20,556 bases of DNA from an uncultured Faecalibacterium sp. (GCA_934525735.1 CAKSZM010000028.1:1-20556); one strand, 5' to 3'; positions 1 through 7,261 are shown, counted from the first letter of the stretch. Made by a program: numbers and translations. Notes: a model not told the origin generated them from the sequence alone.

Positions 1-804
1 AGCCGCGACTGGCTCAAGATCGTGCGCACCAGCGAGGCCAAGAGCAAGATCCGCAACTGGTTCAAGAAGATGCGCCGCGATGAGAACATCCAGCAGGGCC
101 GCGATGCACTGGCCCGGGAGCTGCGCCGCGAGATGATCATCCTGCCGGACGACCAGCTGGACGAGTTTATCACCAACTGCTGCCGCCGCCTGCGCCAGAA
201 CAGCGCCGAGGAGCTGTATGCAGCCATCGGCTACGGCGGCATGACCATTGCAAACTGTCTGCCCAAACTCAAGGAAGAATGGCAAAAGCTCAAGGCCTCC
301 GAGGAAAAGACCGAAGAGGAGCTGCCCAAGGTGGACCTGAGCAGGGTGCACGCAACCGACGGCGTTGTGGTGGAAGGCTTCGACAACACCCCCATCAAGT
401 TTGCCAAGTGCTGCAGCCCGCTGCCCGGGGACCCCATCGTGGGCTTCATCACCCGGGGCTTCGGTGTATCCATCCACAAGCAGAGCTGTACCAACGCCAT
501 TTCCAGCATGAAGGACCCTACCAACGCGCCCCGCTGGGTCAAGGCGTACTGGGCTGACAGCGTCAAGGACAGCTACAAGGCCGGCCTTGAGATCATCGCC
601 CTGAACCGCAACGAACTGCTGCAGGACGTTCTGGCGGCGCTGGCGGATATCCGGGTGCCCATCTATGCCATGAACGCCCGCCAGGTGGAAAACAACTGCG
701 CCGTGGTCAGCCTGACCATCGGCATCAACAATACCGAGCACCTCAACCGCGTGGTCGCAAGACTTTCCAAGGTGAAGGATGTGCTCAAGGTGACAAGGAG
801 CTAA
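1..804 (+). CDS. relA: RelA/SpoT-family (p)ppGpp synthetase/hydrolase, C-terminal part (5' truncated by window)
   Basis: The frame is open from base 1 and ends at TAA 804, giving 267 residues. The first residues read SRDWLKIVRTSEAKSKI, which matches the region after the TGS domain in long Rel proteins. Residues about 126-165 contain the signature FAKCCSPLPGDPIVGFITRG, the conserved Cys-containing zinc-finger/CC domain of RelA/SpoT. The last ~75 residues fit a C-terminal ACT domain. The synthetase and hydrolase domains lie outside the window, so whether both activities are present cannot be read. The family makes and breaks the stringent-response alarmone (p)ppGpp on stalled ribosomes. dtd follows after 3 bases, and its ribosome binding site lies inside the end of this gene, so the two are very likely cotranscribed. 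Confidence 0.95.
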   Translation, partial: SRDWLKIVRTSEAKSKIRNWFKKMRRDENIQQGRDALARELRREMIILPDDQLDEFITNCCRRLRQNSAEELYAAIGYGGMTIANCLPKLKEEWQKLKASEEKTEEELPKVDLSRVHATDGVVVEGFDNTPIKFAKCCSPLPGDPIVGFITRGFGVSIHKQSCTNAISSMKDPTNAPRWVKAYWADSVKDSYKAGLEIIALNRNELLQDVLAALADIRVPIYAMNARQVENNCAVVSLTIGINNTEHLNRVVARLSKVKDVLKVTRS

Positions 805-807
805 GAG

Positions 808-1269
808 ATGCGAGCAGTCATTCAGGCCGTTTCCTCCGCCAGTGTGCGGGTGAACGGCGGCGAACCCCGCGCCATCGGCCCGGGATTGATGATCCTGCTG
901 GGGGTCAAGGATACCGACACCCTGGACATCGTGCCCAAACTGGCCGATAAATGCGCGGGTCTGCGCATTTTTCCGGATGAGGCGGGCAAGCTGAACCTCA
1001 GTGCAAAGGATCTGGGCTATTCGGCGCTGGTGGTGAGCCAGTTCACCCTGTACGGCGACACCAAAAAAGGCTACCGCCCCAGCTTTATCAAGGCGGCAAA
1101 ACCGCCGCTGTCGGTGGATGCCTATGAGCTGTTCCTCGCCGAGATGAACAAACAGGGGCTGAAGGACGTGCAGCACGGCGAGTTCGGCGCGGACATGCAG
1201 GTGTCGCTGGTCAACGAAGGCCCCTGCACCATCATCATCGATACCGACGAGTGGAAGAAAAAGGAGTGA
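808..1269 (+). CDS. dtd: D-aminoacyl-tRNA deacylase (DTD)
   Basis: This 153-residue protein has the usual DTD length. It removes D-amino acids wrongly attached to tRNA (D-Tyr, also Gly on tRNA-Ala) and acts in the cytoplasm as a dimer. The start MRAVIQAVSSASVRV is typical. The active-site motif SQFTLYG is at residues 77-83, followed by KKGYRPSF. The Gly-cisPro motif is present as NEGPCT at residues 136-141, where most members have N-x-GPVT or GPFT; the Cys is a mild deviation next to the key Gly-Pro. AAGGAG at 795-800 sits 7 bases before ATG 808, which fixes the start. The order relA-dtd-MBL hydrolase-hemZ is common in Clostridia. Confidence 0.97.
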   Translation: MRAVIQAVSSASVRVNGGEPRAIGPGLMILLGVKDTDTLDIVPKLADKCAGLRIFPDEAGKLNLSAKDLGYSALVVSQFTLYGDTKKGYRPSFIKAAKPPLSVDAYELFLAEMNKQGLKDVQHGEFGADMQVSLVNEGPCTIIIDTDEWKKKE

Positions 1270-1275
1270 CCCGCC

Positions 1276-1890
1276 ATGCAGGCTTTTCATATCCCGGCCG
1301 CTGCGCCGCTGTACACCAATACCTTTCTGCTCATCTCGGACGCAGGCCATGCGGTCATCATCGACCCGGCGGCAGATGCGCAGACCTACGATAAAATTTT
1401 AAAGGAAAACAGCGCGCAGCTCACCACCCTGCTGTGCACCCACGGCCACTACGACCACGTAGGCAGCGCCGAAGCACTGCGCACCGAGTGGAACGCAAAG
1501 CTGTACTGCGAAGCCGACGACCTTGCCGGTGACCGGATGTATCCGCTGACGGAAGCCGACGGCGGCTATACGGAAGGCCAGACCCTTGCAGTGGACGAGC
1601 TGCAGTTCACGGTCTGGCACACGCCCGGCCATACAAAGGGCAGCGTGGTGCTGCTGTGCGGGGAGTATCTCTTCTGCGGCGACACCCTGTTTGCGGGCAG
1701 TATCGGCCGTACTGATCTAGAGGGCGGTAGCAGCGCGCAGATGAGCGAAAGCCTGCGTAAGCTGGCCAAGCTGCCCATCCCGCGGGAAACGCAGGTGCTG
1801 CCCGGCCACGGCGAGTTCTCCACCTTCGGGGACGAGCTGGACAACAATTACTTCATCCGCAGCGCCCTGCGCGGAAACGCTGATTTTTAA
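1276..1890 (+). CDS. Metallo-beta-lactamase-fold hydrolase (glyoxalase II-like)
   Basis: This 204-residue protein has the complete metal-binding set of the glyoxalase II/MBL family: THGHYDH at residues 55-61 (H56, H58, D60, H61), H119 in HTPGHTKGS, D136 in FCGDTLF, and H178 in LPGHGE. It is compact, without the C-terminal helical substrate domain of true glyoxalase II, so it belongs to the short YcbL-like group; hydroxyacyl-glutathione hydrolysis is not assured in an anaerobic Firmicute. AAGGAG at 1260-1265, overlapping the end of dtd, serves ATG 1276. It lies between dtd and hemZ and is probably in the same operon. The fold call is sure; the substrate is unknown. Confidence 0.93.
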   Translation: MQAFHIPAAAPLYTNTFLLISDAGHAVIIDPAADAQTYDKILKENSAQLTTLLCTHGHYDHVGSAEALRTEWNAKLYCEADDLAGDRMYPLTEADGGYTEGQTLAVDELQFTVWHTPGHTKGSVVLLCGEYLFCGDTLFAGSIGRTDLEGGSSAQMSESLRKLAKLPIPRETQVLPGHGEFSTFGDELDNNYFIRSALRGNADF

Positions 1891-1899
1891 CGAAAACGA

Positions 1900-3378
1900 G
1901 TGAAAAACATGAAGATCTATATTACCGGCCTGCCTTCCGGCTACGAGGTGGAACATCTGGTGCGGCTGTTTTATCCTATGGCACCGCTGACCCTCACCCC
2001 GCCGGAAGATACCGAGGATTGTGTCTGGGCGGAGAAAACGCCGGACGGTCTGCACGCCATGGTGCGCCAGAACGGCAAAAGCGCCGAAACGAGCGCTCCG
2101 CTGCCTGCTCCGGTGGAAAACGGCGGCGAGACGCCGGAATTCGCCCTTGCCAGCCTGACTTACGACCTGCTGCGCCAGTGGACGGGCATCCGCCCGCCCT
2201 GGGGCAAGATGACCGGCGTGCGCCCGGTGCGGCTCATCCACGACAAGCGTGCCGCAGGGTGGAGCGAAGCGGAGATCGACCGCTTCTTTCTGCAGCGGTT
2301 CGACTGCTCGGAGCAGAAGTACACGATGGCCAAGGCCATTGCCGACCTGCAGGAGCCGATTTTGAAAGTGGGCAGCGAGCCGAAGACCTACAGCCTGTAT
2401 ATCGGCATCCCGTTCTGCCCGTCCCGCTGCAGCTACTGCAGCTTCGTCAGCTGCAACCTCGACCGCGACCGCAAACTCGTGCAGCCCTATGTGGACTGCC
2501 TGTGCCGCGAGGTGGAGGAGATCCGCATTCAGGCCGAAAAGGCCGGACTGACCCTGTGCAGCATCTACATCGGCGGCGGTACGCCCACCAGTCTTTCGGC
2601 CGACCAGCTGCGCCAGCTGATGGGCACCGTGCGGGAGAATTTTGACCTGTCCAAAGTCGTAGAATATACGGTGGAAGCAGGCCGCCCGGATTGCACCGAT
2701 GCTGAAAAGCTGGCGGTCATCAAGGAGTACGGGGCTACCCGCATCTCCATCAATCCCCAGACTTTCTCGGATGAAGTGCTGGCGGGCATCGGCCGCAAGC
2801 ACTCGGCACAAGACATTCTGGACTGCTACGCCGAGGCACGAAAGGCGGGCCATAACGACATCAACATGGACCTGATCGCCGGTTTGCCCGGCGACACGGT
2901 GGAGAGCTTTGAGCGCAGCCTGCGGCAGGCCATTGCTCTCGACCCGGAGAACATCACCGTCCACACCCTGACCCTCAAGCGGGCTTCCCGCATCGTCATC
3001 GAGGATCAGAAGGAGAACGACTATGCCGATGTGGCTGCCATGCTGGAAAAATGCCGTCTGCTGGCCGAAGCAGGCTACCGGCCCTATTACCTCTACCGCC
3101 AGAAGAACACCCTGCAGAATCTGGAAAACGTGGGCTGGTGCAAACCGGGCCACGAGGGATATTACAATATCTATATCATGGAGGAAGTCCAGACCATCCT
3201 TTCCGCAGGCGCGGGCGGCAGCACCAAGCTGGTGGCCGACGGCGGAAAGCGGATGCAGCGCATCTTCAATTTCAAGTATCCGAACGAGTATATCCAGCGT
3301 TTTGCGGAGGTGCTGGAACGCAAAAAAGGAGTGGCTGATTTTTATGATCACGATCTGGGTACCAAAACGGCTGGTTGA
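1900..3378 (+). CDS. hemZ: Coproporphyrinogen III oxidase-like radical SAM enzyme HemZ
   Basis: This 492-residue protein matches the length of Bacillus HemZ (about 500). Residues about 166-185 carry the radical-SAM cluster CPSRCSYC, with C173, C177 and C180 as the 4Fe-4S ligands; a glycine-rich YIGGGTPTS motif follows near residue 227. The N-terminal ~160 residues, including RPPWGKMTGVRPVRL, are the HemZ-specific extension missing from HemN/HemW. The family is annotated as oxygen-independent coproporphyrinogen dehydrogenase, but many members remain untested, and heme synthesis in a strict anaerobe cannot be assumed. The start is GTG 1900 or ATG 1909 three codons later; neither has a strong Shine-Dalgarno. 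The 3' end overlaps the next gene by 35 bases. Confidence 0.92.
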   Translation: MKNMKIYITGLPSGYEVEHLVRLFYPMAPLTLTPPEDTEDCVWAEKTPDGLHAMVRQNGKSAETSAPLPAPVENGGETPEFALASLTYDLLRQWTGIRPPWGKMTGVRPVRLIHDKRAAGWSEAEIDRFFLQRFDCSEQKYTMAKAIADLQEPILKVGSEPKTYSLYIGIPFCPSRCSYCSFVSCNLDRDRKLVQPYVDCLCREVEEIRIQAEKAGLTLCSIYIGGGTPTSLSADQLRQLMGTVRENFDLSKVVEYTVEAGRPDCTDAEKLAVIKEYGATRISINPQTFSDEVLAGIGRKHSAQDILDCYAEARKAGHNDINMDLIAGLPGDTVESFERSLRQAIALDPENITVHTLTLKRASRIVIEDQKENDYADVAAMLEKCRLLAEAGYRPYYLYRQKNTLQNLENVGWCKPGHEGYYNIYIMEEVQTILSAGAGGSTKLVADGGKRMQRIFNFKYPNEYIQRFAEVLERKKGVADFYDHDLGTKTAG

Positions 3379-4297
3379 AGTTGACCTCTACAATGTGGCG
3401 GCCCGCAGCCCGCAGGCGCTGGCCGAACTGAGCGAACAGAGCTACGCCCAGCGGGTGGACTACGCCGCCCGGAAGATCCAGCTTTCCGGCGCAAAGATCG
3501 TCATGCTCACCGGCCCGTCGGCCAGCGGCAAGACCACCAGCGCCCATTGCATCGCCAAAGCACTGGTAAAGCACGGCACCCCCGCGCAGGTGATCAGTCT
3601 GGACAACTTTTTCAAGGGAGCGGAGTTTTATCCCCGGCTGCCGGACGGCACACTGGACTACGAAAACCCTGATACGCTGGATCTGCCCCTCATCAAGCAG
3701 TGCCTGCGGGAACTGAGCGAGACCGGCAAGACCACTTTGCCCGTGTATGATTTTTCGGCCGAAAAGCGCTCGGAACAGGAGGAACCCATCGACCTGCAGG
3801 GCGGTGTCTGCCTTGTGGAAGGCATCCACGCCCTCAACCCGGAGCTGACCGGCCTTGTGAAGGGCGATGACATCTACCGCATTTATGCCGGCCTGCGGGA
3901 GGAGTACTGTATCGACGGCCGCCGGGTCATCAACACGCAGGACATCCGCCTGTGCCGCCGCACCCTGCGGGATGCCGCCACCCGCGGCCGCAGCCCGGAA
4001 AAGACCCTTGCCATGTGGGATCGGGTGCTGGACGGTGAGACGCGGTATATCAAGGGCTTCAAGACCACGGCGGATTTTCTGCTGGACACCTCCTTTACCT
4101 ACGAGCTGGGCCTGATCGCAAAGCTGCTGGGCGTGGTGCGCAGCCAGTTCACGCTGGAAGGCCACAATGCCGAGCTGTGGGATGAGACTGCCCGCCGGTT
4201 TGAACACGTGGCACCGCTGAGCCTGGATCTGCTGCCGGCCGACAGCATGCTGCGGGAGTTCTACGGCGGTGCAGTGGAGAAACCGACCGATGTGTGA
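3344..4297 (+). CDS. Uridine kinase-like P-loop nucleoside kinase
   Basis: This 317-residue protein contains a Walker A motif GPSASGKTT (residues 57-65), SLDNFFKG (85-92) with the Asp expected at the uridine/cytidine-kinase substrate site, VEGIHALNP (158-166), and a lid-like RRTLRDAATRGRSPEKT. These define the uridine kinase/phosphoribulokinase family. Related clostridial kinases of about 550 residues carry an N-terminal TGS/ThrRS-like part; here only ~50 residues precede the P-loop, so this is a short version. ATG 3344 is chosen because the protein then begins MITIWVPKRLVEVDL and AGGAG at 3327-3331 lies upstream, though 12 bases is long. The frame stays open upstream inside hemZ, but that stretch reads as a shadow. 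The 35-base overlap with hemZ suggests coupled translation. Confidence 0.85.
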   Translation: MITIWVPKRLVEVDLYNVAARSPQALAELSEQSYAQRVDYAARKIQLSGAKIVMLTGPSASGKTTSAHCIAKALVKHGTPAQVISLDNFFKGAEFYPRLPDGTLDYENPDTLDLPLIKQCLRELSETGKTTLPVYDFSAEKRSEQEEPIDLQGGVCLVEGIHALNPELTGLVKGDDIYRIYAGLREEYCIDGRRVINTQDIRLCRRTLRDAATRGRSPEKTLAMWDRVLDGETRYIKGFKTTADFLLDTSFTYELGLIAKLLGVVRSQFTLEGHNAELWDETARRFEHVAPLSLDLLPADSMLREFYGGAVEKPTDV

Positions 4298-4366
4298 AAT
4301 CCTTGTGTAAATGCGAAAAAACTGTTTCCAAACCGGCACGAATCTGTAAAAAGTGCAGTGCGTTCG

Positions 4367-4395
4367 TTGCAAAGTATGGCGCTGTGCGTTATAAT
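4367..4395 (+). promoter_or_regulatory. Sigma-A-type promoter for the zinc-ribbon gene
   Basis: TTGCAA at 4367-4372 and a perfect TATAAT at 4390-4395 are separated by exactly 17 bases. The expected start of transcription is near 4402, about 54 bases before ATG 4456. Confidence 0.85.
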
Positions 4396-4396
4396 G

Positions 4397-4409
4397 TGGA
4401 TAGTATCCA
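4397..4409. promoter_or_regulatory. Candidate operator palindrome at the transcription start
   Basis: TGGATA-G-TATCCA is a perfect 6-bp inverted repeat with a one-base centre. It starts two bases after the -10 box and covers the predicted +1, a usual place for a repressor site. Function is inferred from position only. Confidence 0.35.
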
Positions 4410-4455
4410 ATCAACGATCATACCGGGTACGCTGAAAGTAAGAGAGGTGTCTTTT

Positions 4456-4890
4456 ATGGATTTCAACAAGATCAAAGAGATGGGCCTGGAATATGCCGAG
4501 AAGGGCAAGAATGCGGTTCAGGACTTGGCCGAAAAAGGCAAGACGCAGGCATTGATCGTCAACGAGCAGGGCAAGCTGCTCAAGGCACAGCGTCAGCTGG
4601 GCGCACTGGTCTACAGCCTGGCCAAGGGCAAGGAAGAAAACCAGCCGCTGGTGGATAAATATATCGAAATGATCGATACCATCGAGCAGGAGATCGCCCG
4701 CCTGAAGGCCTCCCTGACCCCGGCGGAAGCTGCAGAGGTGGAATTCGTTGTCCATGAGGAAGAGCCTGCAGCCGAGCCGGAAGCACCTGCCGCAGACTCT
4801 GTCCCGGAAGAGCACAAGACCTGCCCGCAGTGCGGCGCACCCGTCTCCGACGATGCGCTGTTCTGCAACAAGTGCGGCGCACAGCTGTAA
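4456..4890 (+). CDS. Coiled-coil protein with C-terminal zinc ribbon
   Basis: This is a 144-residue protein. The first ~85 residues are charged and helical (EKGKNAVQDLAEKGKTQAL, then KYIEMIDTIEQEIARLKA) and look like an amphipathic or coiled-coil segment. An acidic, Ala/Pro/Glu-rich linker follows. The last ~25 residues form a zinc ribbon, CPQCG-x9-CNKCG, with four Cys ligands. No catalytic motif is seen. Such short zinc-ribbon proteins are frequent and mostly uncharacterised in Ruminococcaceae. ATG 4456 is chosen because AGAGAGGTG at 4441-4449 precedes it and the promoter at 4367-4395 rules out the longer frame that begins at 4294. It is monocistronic, with its own promoter and a terminator after the stop. 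Function is unknown. Confidence 0.88.
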   Translation: MDFNKIKEMGLEYAEKGKNAVQDLAEKGKTQALIVNEQGKLLKAQRQLGALVYSLAKGKEENQPLVDKYIEMIDTIEQEIARLKASLTPAEAAEVEFVVHEEEPAAEPEAPAADSVPEEHKTCPQCGAPVSDDALFCNKCGAQL

Positions 4891-4922
4891 CAGCCGGGCC
4901 GCAGCCTGAAGCACTTTGCAGC

Positions 4923-4958
4923 GGGACGGCGTCCTTTGCAGGGCACCGTCCTGTTTTT
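4923..4958 (+). terminator. Rho-independent terminator after the zinc-ribbon gene
   Basis: GGACGG (4924-4929) pairs with CCGTCC (4946-4951), with one extra G-T pair outside, and TGTTTTT follows. The stem is short with a 16-base loop, so efficiency is uncertain. Confidence 0.6.
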
Positions 4959-5014
4959 GCGGAAAGCGGAATGCTGAAAATACCGGTAAAACTGCCGGAA
5001 ATTGCGGCTTTTGC

Positions 5015-5043
5015 TTGCAAAAGCGCGAAAGATGCGGTACAAT
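5015..5043 (+). promoter_or_regulatory. Sigma-A-type promoter for mazG
   Basis: TTGCAA at 5015-5020 and TACAAT at 5038-5043 are separated by 17 bases. The predicted transcript would start near 5050, leaving a short leader before GTG 5076. It shares the TTGCAA -35 box with the promoters at 4367 and of tRNA-Asn. Confidence 0.8.
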
Positions 5044-5075
5044 ATGCTGTATCTTTTGGAAGGCAGGTGAGCTTT

Positions 5076-5786
5076 GTGCTGGACTGGTCGCCCCGCGCAC
5101 CCTATACGGCGGAGCAGCTGCTGGAGATCCTGCGCATTCTGCGGGACCCGGAAAACGGCTGCCCGTGGGATAAAGTGCAGACCCATGCATCTATCCGGAA
5201 AAATTTTCTGGAGGAGACCTGTGAGGCGCTGGAAGCCATTGACGCCGATGACCCGCAGATGATGCGGGAGGAGCTGGGCGATGTGCTGATGCAGGTAGCG
5301 TTCCACGCGGTGATCGAGGAAGAGCGCGGACGCTTTACCTTTGAGGACGTCTGCCGCGAAGTGTGCGAGAAGCTGGTGTTCCGGCATCCGAACATCTTTG
5401 CGTCCTCCGCTGCGGAAAATGCCGGTATAAACAGCTGGGATGCGCTCAAGAATAAGGAAAAGGGCCGCACGACCCTGGCCGATGAGCTGGATACCGTGCC
5501 CGCCACCCTGCCTGCTCTGATGCGCGCGCAAAAACTGCAGAAGCGTGCTGCCCGCTGCGGTGCGGCAGAAGCGGATCCGGAACAGGCCCGGCAGGCTTTG
5601 CAGGATGCTGTAAAAAGCTGGGATGAGACGTCCGGCGTACAGGCAGCCGGAGATCTGCTGTTTGCGGCGGCCAATGCCATGCGTCTGGCCGGTGTGGATG
5701 CCGAAGAAGCGCTGACCTTTGCGTCCAAACGCTTCTGTGCTGAGCGCCTCGGGCAGGAAAAACCATGCGGTAATCAGGTCAAGTGA
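5076..5786 (+). CDS. mazG: Nucleoside triphosphate pyrophosphohydrolase MazG
   Basis: This 236-residue protein carries an N-terminal MazG domain: LRDPENGCPWDKVQTHAS near residues 20-40, the metal-binding EETCEAL, then EELGDVLMQVAFHA. The family hydrolyses NTPs or dNTPs to the monophosphate and PPi. A second, divergent half (residues ~130-230) follows, as in E. coli MazG. In Bacillus the equivalent protein YabN has an extra N-terminal methylase domain, absent here. GTG 5076 is chosen because AGGTGA at 5065-5070 lies 5 bases upstream and a promoter at 5015-5043 excludes the longer open frame from 4830. It opens the conserved mazG-hup-rqcP-yabP-yabQ-divIC-yabR cluster. Confidence 0.93.
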   Translation: MLDWSPRAPYTAEQLLEILRILRDPENGCPWDKVQTHASIRKNFLEETCEALEAIDADDPQMMREELGDVLMQVAFHAVIEEERGRFTFEDVCREVCEKLVFRHPNIFASSAAENAGINSWDALKNKEKGRTTLADELDTVPATLPALMRAQKLQKRAARCGAAEADPEQARQALQDAVKSWDETSGVQAAGDLLFAAANAMRLAGVDAEEALTFASKRFCAERLGQEKPCGNQVK

Positions 5787-5790
5787 CCTG
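5775..5790. repeat. Perfect inverted repeat at the mazG stop codon
   Basis: CAGGTCA-AG-TGACCTG is a 7-bp perfect palindrome with a 2-base centre. It contains the mazG TGA (5784-5786) and lies 57 bases before hup. The loop is too small for a good RNA hairpin, so a protein-binding site is the more likely reading if it is functional. Confidence 0.4.
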
Positions 5791-5846
5791 CCCCGATAGA
5801 ACGACGGAATGAAGAAACAGAGAAACAAATTTGGAGGGTATTAGTT

Positions 5847-6116
5847 ATGACGAAAACTGATCTGATCGCACAGGTTGCTGCGAACACCGAAATGAGCAAG
5901 AAGAACGCTGAGCAGGCTGTCAACGCCATGTTCGAGGCACTGGGCAAGGCCATGAGCGAAGGCGAGAAGATCACCATCTCCGGCTTTGGTACGTTTGAGG
6001 TCCGTGAGCGCGCCGAGCGTCAGGGCATCAACCCCCGCACCCGCGAGCCCATCACCATCGCTGCTTCCCGCAGCATCGTGTTCAAGCCCGGCAAGTCCCT
6101 GAAGGACACCCTGTAA
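5847..6116 (+). CDS. hup: HU-family nucleoid DNA-binding protein
   Basis: This 89-residue protein is a complete HU, the small basic histone-like protein that bends and compacts DNA as a dimer. It opens MTKTDLIAQVA, has the conserved core GFGTFEVRERAER, and carries the DNA-binding arm with the NPRTREPI signature, ending FKPGKSLKDTL. GGAGGG at 5832-5837 serves ATG 5847. A strong terminator follows 11 bases after the stop. Its place between mazG and rqcP is common in Clostridia, whereas Bacillus lacks hup there. No clear promoter is visible just upstream, so it may be read from the mazG promoter or from one inside mazG. Confidence 0.98.
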   Translation: MTKTDLIAQVAANTEMSKKNAEQAVNAMFEALGKAMSEGEKITISGFGTFEVRERAERQGINPRTREPITIAASRSIVFKPGKSLKDTL

Positions 6117-6127
6117 GCTTTTACGGA

Positions 6128-6166
6128 TGCCGCCGCTGCCTCGCAGGAGGTGCGGCGGCATTTTTT
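6128..6166 (+). terminator. Strong rho-independent terminator between hup and rqcP
   Basis: TGCCGCCGC (6128-6136) pairs perfectly with GCGGCGGCA (6152-6160) and TTTTTT follows directly. It ends only 22 bases before the rqcP start codon. Confidence 0.9.
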
Positions 6167-6188
6167 GTCAATAGGAGGAACAAACGCT

Positions 6189-6467
6189 ATGCGTCTGGAT
6201 AAATATCTCAAAGTTTCGCGCCTGATCAAGCGCCGCACCGTGGCAAACGAGGTGGCCGATGCGGGCCGCATCCTCATCAACGGCAAGACCGCCAAGGCCA
6301 GCCAGGCTGTCAAGGAGGGCGATATCATCGAAGTGACCTTCGGCAACCGGCCCATCAAGGTGCGGGTGCTCTCGGACGTGGAACCCCGCACCAAGGATGT
6401 GGCGCGGGAAATGTACGAGATCATCGAGCAGCCCGCCGTGCTGGCCGCCGAGCCGCCCAAGGAATAA
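6189..6467 (+). CDS. rqcP: RqcP, S4-domain RNA-binding ribosome quality control factor (YabO)
   Basis: This 92-residue protein is almost entirely an S4 RNA-binding domain, starting MRLDKYLKVSRLIKRRT, then NEVADAGRILINGKTAKAS and VKEGDIIEV. From memory this matches Bacillus YabO/RqcP closely in the N-terminal half. RqcP binds obstructed 50S subunits and works with RqcH and tRNA-Ala to add C-terminal alanine tails to stalled nascent chains. AGGAGG at 6173-6178 serves ATG 6189. It lies in the conserved position between mazG/hup and yabP. Because a strong terminator ends 22 bases upstream, too close for a separate promoter, expression presumably depends on read-through or on a promoter inside hup. 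Confidence 0.93.
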   Translation: MRLDKYLKVSRLIKRRTVANEVADAGRILINGKTAKASQAVKEGDIIEVTFGNRPIKVRVLSDVEPRTKDVAREMYEIIEQPAVLAAEPPKE

Positions 6468-6524
6468 ACGCCGCCCGCCGCCGCATAGGATGCACTAAAA
6501 CCATTCCCGGAAGGAGCTGCGTCT

Positions 6525-6809
6525 ATGCCGGAAAAGCTGACCCCCGCATCCTCTGCGGTGCCCCATGACCTGATCCTGGAAAGCCGCGCCCGTCTGACTG
6601 TGACCGGCGTACAGAAGGTGCTGCACTGCAACGCCGAAAGTGCGGCCCTTGAAACGGGCAAGGGGACGCTCCGCCTTGCAGGGGCGCAGCTGAACATGAC
6701 CGAACTGGATCTGGAGGCGGGCGAAGCAAAGTTCACCGGCCGCATCGACGGGTTGGAATATACGGCCAGCGCCCCGTCAGGCGGCTTCTGGCGCCGCCTG
6801 CTCCGGTGA
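6525..6809 (+). CDS. yabP: Sporulation protein YabP
   Basis: This 94-residue protein matches the YabP family in length, position and sequence pattern: HDLILESRARLTVTGVQKVL, then an LETGKGTLRLAGAQLNM strand-rich core and FTGRIDGLEYT near the end. YabP is needed for sporulation in Bacillus; its biochemical role is unknown. AAGGAG serves ATG 6525. The stop overlaps the next start by four bases (GTGA), so translation with yabQ is probably coupled. The C-terminus GGFWRRLLR replaces the usual short end. Faecalibacterium is regarded as non-spore-forming, so retention would be notable if the genus inference holds. Confidence 0.85.
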   Translation: MPEKLTPASSAVPHDLILESRARLTVTGVQKVLHCNAESAALETGKGTLRLAGAQLNMTELDLEAGEAKFTGRIDGLEYTASAPSGGFWRRLLR

Positions 6810-7228
6810 TCCCGGTCCTGCCGCTCCCGGCGCTGGGACGGGAGATCGCAGCGTGCACCGTTCTGGGTGCCTGCACCGGAGCAGTGCGGGCACTATTTCC
6901 GGCAAGAGGGCGGGCAGCCTTTCTGCCGGATGTCGCGTGGGTGGGAACACTTCTTGCCGCAGTGCAGAGCTACGCGGCCGGGGAGAGCTTTGCCGGCGTG
7001 CTGCGCTGGTACATGGCGGCAGCGGCCTTTGCCGGGGCGGGGGCCGCTGCGTTTGCGGCGGGCGTGCCGTTTGGCGCTGCCCGGAAGCCGCTGCAGGCAG
7101 CTCTTTGCAGGCACAGACAGCGGCGGAAGGTACGCAAAGTACGCCGGAACGCAGAAAGAACTGCAAAAAAACGCAAAAAGAACTTGCCAAACCGGCGGCG
7201 GATGTTGTATAATTCAAACGTATCATAG
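6806..7228 (+). CDS. yabQ: YabQ-like membrane protein
   Basis: This is a 140-residue protein with a GTG start overlapping the yabP stop by four bases. The first ~95 residues are hydrophobic, with about three membrane segments (around 10-30, 35-60 and 68-92). A very basic tail follows, with RHRQRRKVRKVRRNAERTAKK. YabQ proteins are small membrane proteins needed for the spore cortex in Bacillus. The call rests mainly on order (after yabP, before divIC), length and membrane topology, because the sequence itself is poorly conserved and rich in Ala and Gly. The promoter of divIC lies inside its 3' end, so the last codons serve two purposes. Confidence 0.65.
   Translation: MIPVLPLPALGREIAACTVLGACTGAVRALFPARGRAAFLPDVAWVGTLLAAVQSYAAGESFAGVLRWYMAAAAFAGAGAAAFAAGVPFGAARKPLQAALCRHRQRRKVRKVRRNAERTAKKRKKNLPNRRRMLYNSNVS
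7184..7213 (+). promoter_or_regulatory. Promoter for divIC within the end of yabQ
   Basis: TTGCCA at 7184-7189 and TATAAT at 7208-7213 are separated by 18 bases. The predicted start near 7220 lies about 40 bases before divIC ATG 7262. Confidence 0.75.
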
Positions 7229-7261
7229 TAAGAGCCGAAGTGCAATGGGGGCGGACATACA

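Noticed and set aside
1717..3351. Long open frame on the - strand opposite hemZ
   Set aside because: hemZ carries the radical-SAM cysteines and fits its operon; the opposite frame has no recognisable motif.
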